From the NCBI RefSeq assembly GCF_019048065.1, contig NZ_CP077291.1:1426001-1490000 (forward strand): a DNA stretch of 64,000 bases, given 5' to 3'. Under the pieces are notes generated by a model. It searched no databases, had not been told where the DNA came from, and was given only the letters and a program-made list of their open reading frames with translations. The position numbers and the translations under genes were made by a program. This document shows positions 60,945 through 64,000 of this stretch, one piece after another. Every line of letters begins with the position of its first letter. The stretch's first letter is position 1. The stretch is from Citrobacter farmeri (GTDB lineage Bacteria > Pseudomonadota > Gammaproteobacteria > Enterobacterales > Enterobacteriaceae).

Positions 60945-61802
60945 ATGATCTATCCTGATGAAACAATGCTTTATGCACCGGTAGAATGGCAAGATTGCTC
61001 CGAAGGCTACACCGACATTCGCTATGAGAAATCTACCGACGGTATTGCAAAAATCACCATTAATCGTCCGCAGGTGCGCAACGCATTCCGTCCTCTGACC
61101 GTCAAAGAGATGATCCAGGCGCTGGCGGATGCCCGCTACGACGATAACGTGGGCGTGATTATTCTGACTGGCGCAGGCGATAAAGCCTTCTGTGCCGGGG
61201 GCGACCAGAAGGTTCGCGGCGACTACGGCGGCTATCAGGATGACTCCGGCGTACATCACCTGAACGTGCTGGATTTCCAGCGCCAGATCCGTACCTGTCC
61301 GAAGCCGGTAGTGGCGATGGTGGCGGGTTACTCCATCGGCGGCGGCCATGTGCTGCATATGATGTGTGACCTGACGATCGCGGCGGAAAATGCCATCTTC
61401 GGCCAGACCGGCCCGAAAGTGGGCTCCTTTGACGGTGGTTGGGGAGCATCTTACATGGCGCGGATTGTTGGGCAGAAGAAAGCGCGTGAAATCTGGTTCC
61501 TGTGCCGTCAGTACGACGCCAAACAGGCGCTGGATATGGGCCTGGTCAACACTGTCGTTCCGCTGGCCGAACTGGAAAAAGAGACCGTGCGCTGGTGTCG
61601 TGAAATGCTGCAAAACAGCCCGATGGCGCTGCGTTGTCTGAAAGCTGCACTGAATGCTGACTGTGATGGCCAGGCCGGGCTGCAGGAACTGGCGGGTAAC
61701 GCCACCATGCTGTTCTACATGACGGAAGAAGGTCAGGAAGGTCGTAACGCCTTCAACCAGAAACGTCAGCCTGATTTCAGCAAATTCAAACGGAATCCAT
61801 AA
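60945..61802 (+). CDS. menB: 1,4-dihydroxy-2-naphthoyl-CoA synthase MenB
   Basis: This crotonase-family enzyme closes the naphthoquinone ring. In its 285 residues, the substrate loops [17 protein letters not shown] and [37 protein letters not shown] are present. ATG 60945 has AAAGGA upstream and gives [16 protein letters not shown] as in E. coli. It shares one base with menC (TAATG). Confidence 0.97.
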   Translation: MIYPDETMLYAPVEWQDCSEGYTDIRYEKSTDGIAKITINRPQVRNAFRPLTVKEMIQALADARYDDNVGVIILTGAGDKAFCAGGDQKVRGDYGGYQDDSGVHHLNVLDFQRQIRTCPKPVVAMVAGYSIGGGHVLHMMCDLTIAAENAIFGQTGPKVGSFDGGWGASYMARIVGQKKAREIWFLCRQYDAKQALDMGLVNTVVPLAELEKETVRWCREMLQNSPMALRCLKAALNADCDGQAGLQELAGNATMLFYMTEEGQEGRNAFNQKRQPDFSKFKRNP

Positions 61803-62764
61803 TGCGTAGCGCGCAGGTATACCGCTGGCAGATCCCCATGGACGCGGGGGTGGTTCTGCGCGACAGGCGGTTAAAAACGCGTGACGGACTGTATGTCCGG
61901 CTGTACGACGGCGAGCGTCAGGGATGGGGAGAGATCTCCCCCCTGCCGGGCTTCAGTCAGGAAACCTGGGAAGAGGCGCAGACTGCGCTGCTGGCCTGGG
62001 TTGACGGCTGGCTGCAGGGAGAAGATGCATTGCCGACAATGCCTTCTGTGGCTTTCGGCGTCAGCTGTGCGCGGGCGGAACTGGAAGATGCCTTGCCAGA
62101 GGAGGCGGATTATCGTGCCGCGCCGCTGTGTACCGGGGATCCCGACGATCTGGTGTTACAGCTGGCTGACATGCCTGGTGAAAAAGTGGCGAAGGTGAAG
62201 GTCGGGCTGTATGAAGCGGTTCGCGACGGCATGGTGGTCAATTTGCTGCTGGAAGCCATACCGGAACTGCAGTTACGGCTGGATGCTAACCGTGCCTGGA
62301 CGCCGCTGAAGGCCCAGCAGTTCGCGAAGTATGTGAACCCGGACTACCGCAACCGCATCGCTTTCCTCGAAGAACCGTGCAAAACGCGTGATGACTCACG
62401 TGCCTTTAGCCGGGAAACCGGTATTGCCATCGCCTGGGACGAGAGTCTGCGTGAAGCGGATTTTGCCTTTGAGGCAGAAGAGGGCGTCCGTGCGGTGGTG
62501 ATCAAACCGACGCTGACCGGTTCGCTGGAGAAAGTTCGCGAGCAGGTGCAGGCGGCGCATGCGCTGGGGCTGACGGCGGTGATCAGTTCGTCTATTGAGT
62601 CGAGCCTGGGCCTGACGCAACTGGCGCGCATTGCCGCATGGCTGACGCCAGATACCATTCCGGGACTGGATACGCTGAGTCTGATGCAGGCACAGCAGAT
62701 TCGTCGCTGGCCGGGCAGCACGTTGCCGCTGATTAACGACGACGCACTGGAACGCCTGCGATGA
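61802..62764 (+). CDS. menC: o-Succinylbenzoate synthase MenC
   Basis: MenC is an enolase-superfamily dehydratase making o-succinylbenzoate. The 320 residues carry the catalytic lysine in [10 protein letters not shown], the metal ligands in [15 protein letters not shown] and WDESL, and the second lysine in [10 protein letters not shown]. Overlaps menB by one base and menE by four. Confidence 0.97.
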   Translation: MRSAQVYRWQIPMDAGVVLRDRRLKTRDGLYVRLYDGERQGWGEISPLPGFSQETWEEAQTALLAWVDGWLQGEDALPTMPSVAFGVSCARAELEDALPEEADYRAAPLCTGDPDDLVLQLADMPGEKVAKVKVGLYEAVRDGMVVNLLLEAIPELQLRLDANRAWTPLKAQQFAKYVNPDYRNRIAFLEEPCKTRDDSRAFSRETGIAIAWDESLREADFAFEAEEGVRAVVIKPTLTGSLEKVREQVQAAHALGLTAVISSSIESSLGLTQLARIAAWLTPDTIPGLDTLSLMQAQQIRRWPGSTLPLINDDALERLR

Positions 62765-64000
62765 CCTTTCCTGACTGGCCGTGGCGTTACTGGCGGCAGG
62801 TTCAGGGAGATGCGCCAGCCTTACGCCTGAATGATGACGTACTGAGCTGGCGCGCACTCTGTAACCGGATCGATGCCCTGGCGAGCGGTTTTGCCGCACA
62901 GGGCGTCACCGAAGGCAGCGGTGTTATGCTGCGCGCATGGAATCATCCGCAGACCCTGCTGGCATGGCTGGCGCTGTTGCAGTGTGGGGCAAGGATCCTG
63001 CCGGTCAATCCACAGCTTCCCCAGTCCTTGCTGGCGACCCTGTTGCCCGATCTCACGTTGCAGTTTGCGCTGGACCTGGAGGGCGAAAATCCCTTTCCCT
63101 TTCTGGTCTCGCTGGATTGTCAGGACGCTGATGGCCAACATGCTGTCGACTGGCAACCGCAGCGTCTTAGCTCCATGACGCTGACCTCCGGTTCTACGGG
63201 GCTACCGAAAGCGGCGGTCCATACCTGTCTGGCGCACCTTGCCAGTGCTGAGGGTGTGCTGTCGCTAATACCGCTGGCAAAAGAGGATGACTGGCTGCTT
63301 TCTCTGCCGCTGTTTCATGTCTCCGGGCAGGGGATTCTGTGGCGCTGGTTAGTGGCCGGTGCGCGGATGACCGTACGGGATAAACAGCCTCTGGAACAGA
63401 TGCTGGCCGGGTGTACTCATGCTTCGCTGGTGCCGACGCAACTCTGGCGACTGCTGGTAAACCAGACCCCGGTGGCGCTGAAAGCGGTTTTGCTGGGCGG
63501 TGCAGCGATTCCGGTAGCGTTAACCGAGCAGGCGCGCGCACAGGGTATTCGCTGCTGGTGCGGTTACGGCCTGACGGAATTTGCTTCGACGGTGTGTGCG
63601 AAAGAGGCGGATGGTCTGGCTGACGTCGGTACGCCCTTACCGGGACGCGAGGTCAGAATCGTGAATGACGAAGTCTGGCTGCGCGCGGCCAGTATGGCGG
63701 AAGGCTACTGGCGAAACGGTAAACTGGTTCCGCTGGTCAACGACGAAGGCTGGTTCGCCACACGCGATCGCGGTGGGCTGAATGATGGCAAACTGACCAT
63801 CGTCGGGCGTCTGGATAATCTCTTTTTCAGTGGCGGAGAGGGTATTCAGCCGGAAGAGGTGGAACGGGTAATCGTGACTCATCCTCATGTGCTACAGGCA
63901 TTTATCGTCCCGATCGAGGATGCTGAGTTTGGTCATCGTCCGGTGGCGGTGGTTGAATATGACGCTGATGTTTCACAGACCGATCTCAGTGATTGGGTGA
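62761..64000 (+). CDS. menE: o-Succinylbenzoate-CoA ligase MenE, partial
   Basis: MenE is the acyl-adenylate-forming enzyme that activates o-succinylbenzoate with CoA. The frame starts at ATG 62761 ([20 protein letters not shown]) overlapping the menC stop by four bases and runs open to the window end, 413 codons of an expected 450 or so. The ATP-binding P-loop [16 protein letters not shown] is near residues 139-154, and the adenylate motif [14 protein letters not shown] and [20 protein letters not shown] follow. The C-terminus lies outside the window. Confidence 0.96.
   Translation, partial: MTFPDWPWRYWRQVQGDAPALRLNDDVLSWRALCNRIDALASGFAAQGVTEGSGVMLRAWNHPQTLLAWLALLQCGARILPVNPQLPQSLLATLLPDLTLQFALDLEGENPFPFLVSLDCQDADGQHAVDWQPQRLSSMTLTSGSTGLPKAAVHTCLAHLASAEGVLSLIPLAKEDDWLLSLPLFHVSGQGILWRWLVAGARMTVRDKQPLEQMLAGCTHASLVPTQLWRLLVNQTPVALKAVLLGGAAIPVALTEQARAQGIRCWCGYGLTEFASTVCAKEADGLADVGTPLPGREVRIVNDEVWLRAASMAEGYWRNGKLVPLVNDEGWFATRDRGGLNDGKLTIVGRLDNLFFSGGEGIQPEEVERVIVTHPHVLQAFIVPIEDAEFGHRPVAVVEYDADVSQTDLSDWV

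Overview
This window is a chromosomal segment of an enteric bacterium (Enterobacteriaceae). Gene order and protein similarity are closest, from memory, to Escherichia, Salmonella and Citrobacter. It follows the E. coli order yfcJ-flk-pdxB through menE almost gene for gene, but differs at three places: an acetyltransferase gene after hisP, a PTS/split-transketolase cluster between yfcD and yfcC, and cheV between nuoN and elaC. The latter two also sit at these loci in Salmonella as I recall it. The best guess is a Citrobacter-type organism, but no species call is possible from sequence reading alone.

Layout. 1-8.2 kb: the end of an MFS transporter gene, flk (flagellar export checkpoint, minus strand), then pdxB, usg, truA, dedA, accD, folC and dedD on the plus strand. 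8.3-11.1 kb: the PurR-controlled cvpA-purF-ubiX unit. 11.3-15.5 kb: argT and hisJQMP, basic amino acid and histidine uptake, with two sigma-54 promoters and an NtrC palindrome. 15.5-20.1 kb: an acetyltransferase, yfcH, folX and yfcG on the minus strand; yfcF, yfcE and yfcD on the plus strand. 20.1-25.4 kb: a sugar-uptake island made of a divergent LacI/GntR-type repressor, EIIA, EIIB and EIIC of the ascorbate (Ula) PTS type, and both halves of a two-subunit transketolase. 25.5-30.7 kb: yfcC, pta and ackA on the minus strand (acetate overflow). 31-36.6 kb: yfbV, yfbU, yfbT, yfbS, then yfbR and alaA on the minus strand. 37.5-38.4 kb: lrhA with a long upstream region. 39-54.1 kb: the full 13-gene nuoA-N operon for respiratory complex I, with fused nuoCD. 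54.1-57 kb: cheV (with a FliA-type promoter), elaC, elaA and elaB. 57.1-64 kb: menF-menD-menH-menB-menC-menE (menaquinone), with menE cut by the window end.

The genes form coherent themes. Complex I and menaquinone synthesis serve anaerobic respiration. pta-ackA handles acetyl-CoA overflow. purF, folC, folX, pdxB and accD are housekeeping biosynthesis. flk, lrhA and cheV all touch flagellar control or chemotaxis. The least explained system is the PTS/transketolase cluster. It has no isomerase, kinase, aldolase or lactonase of its own, so the PTS product is probably used directly by the transketolase.

Starts were moved inside the longest open frames where a Shine-Dalgarno sequence and the remembered E. 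coli protein length agree (flk, folC, hisJ, hisP, folX, yfcF, yfcE, EIIB, EIIC, yfbU, yfbT, nuoG, nuoM, elaA, menD, menB, and the LacI-type regulator). No tRNA, rRNA, CRISPR array, prophage or insertion sequence was seen.
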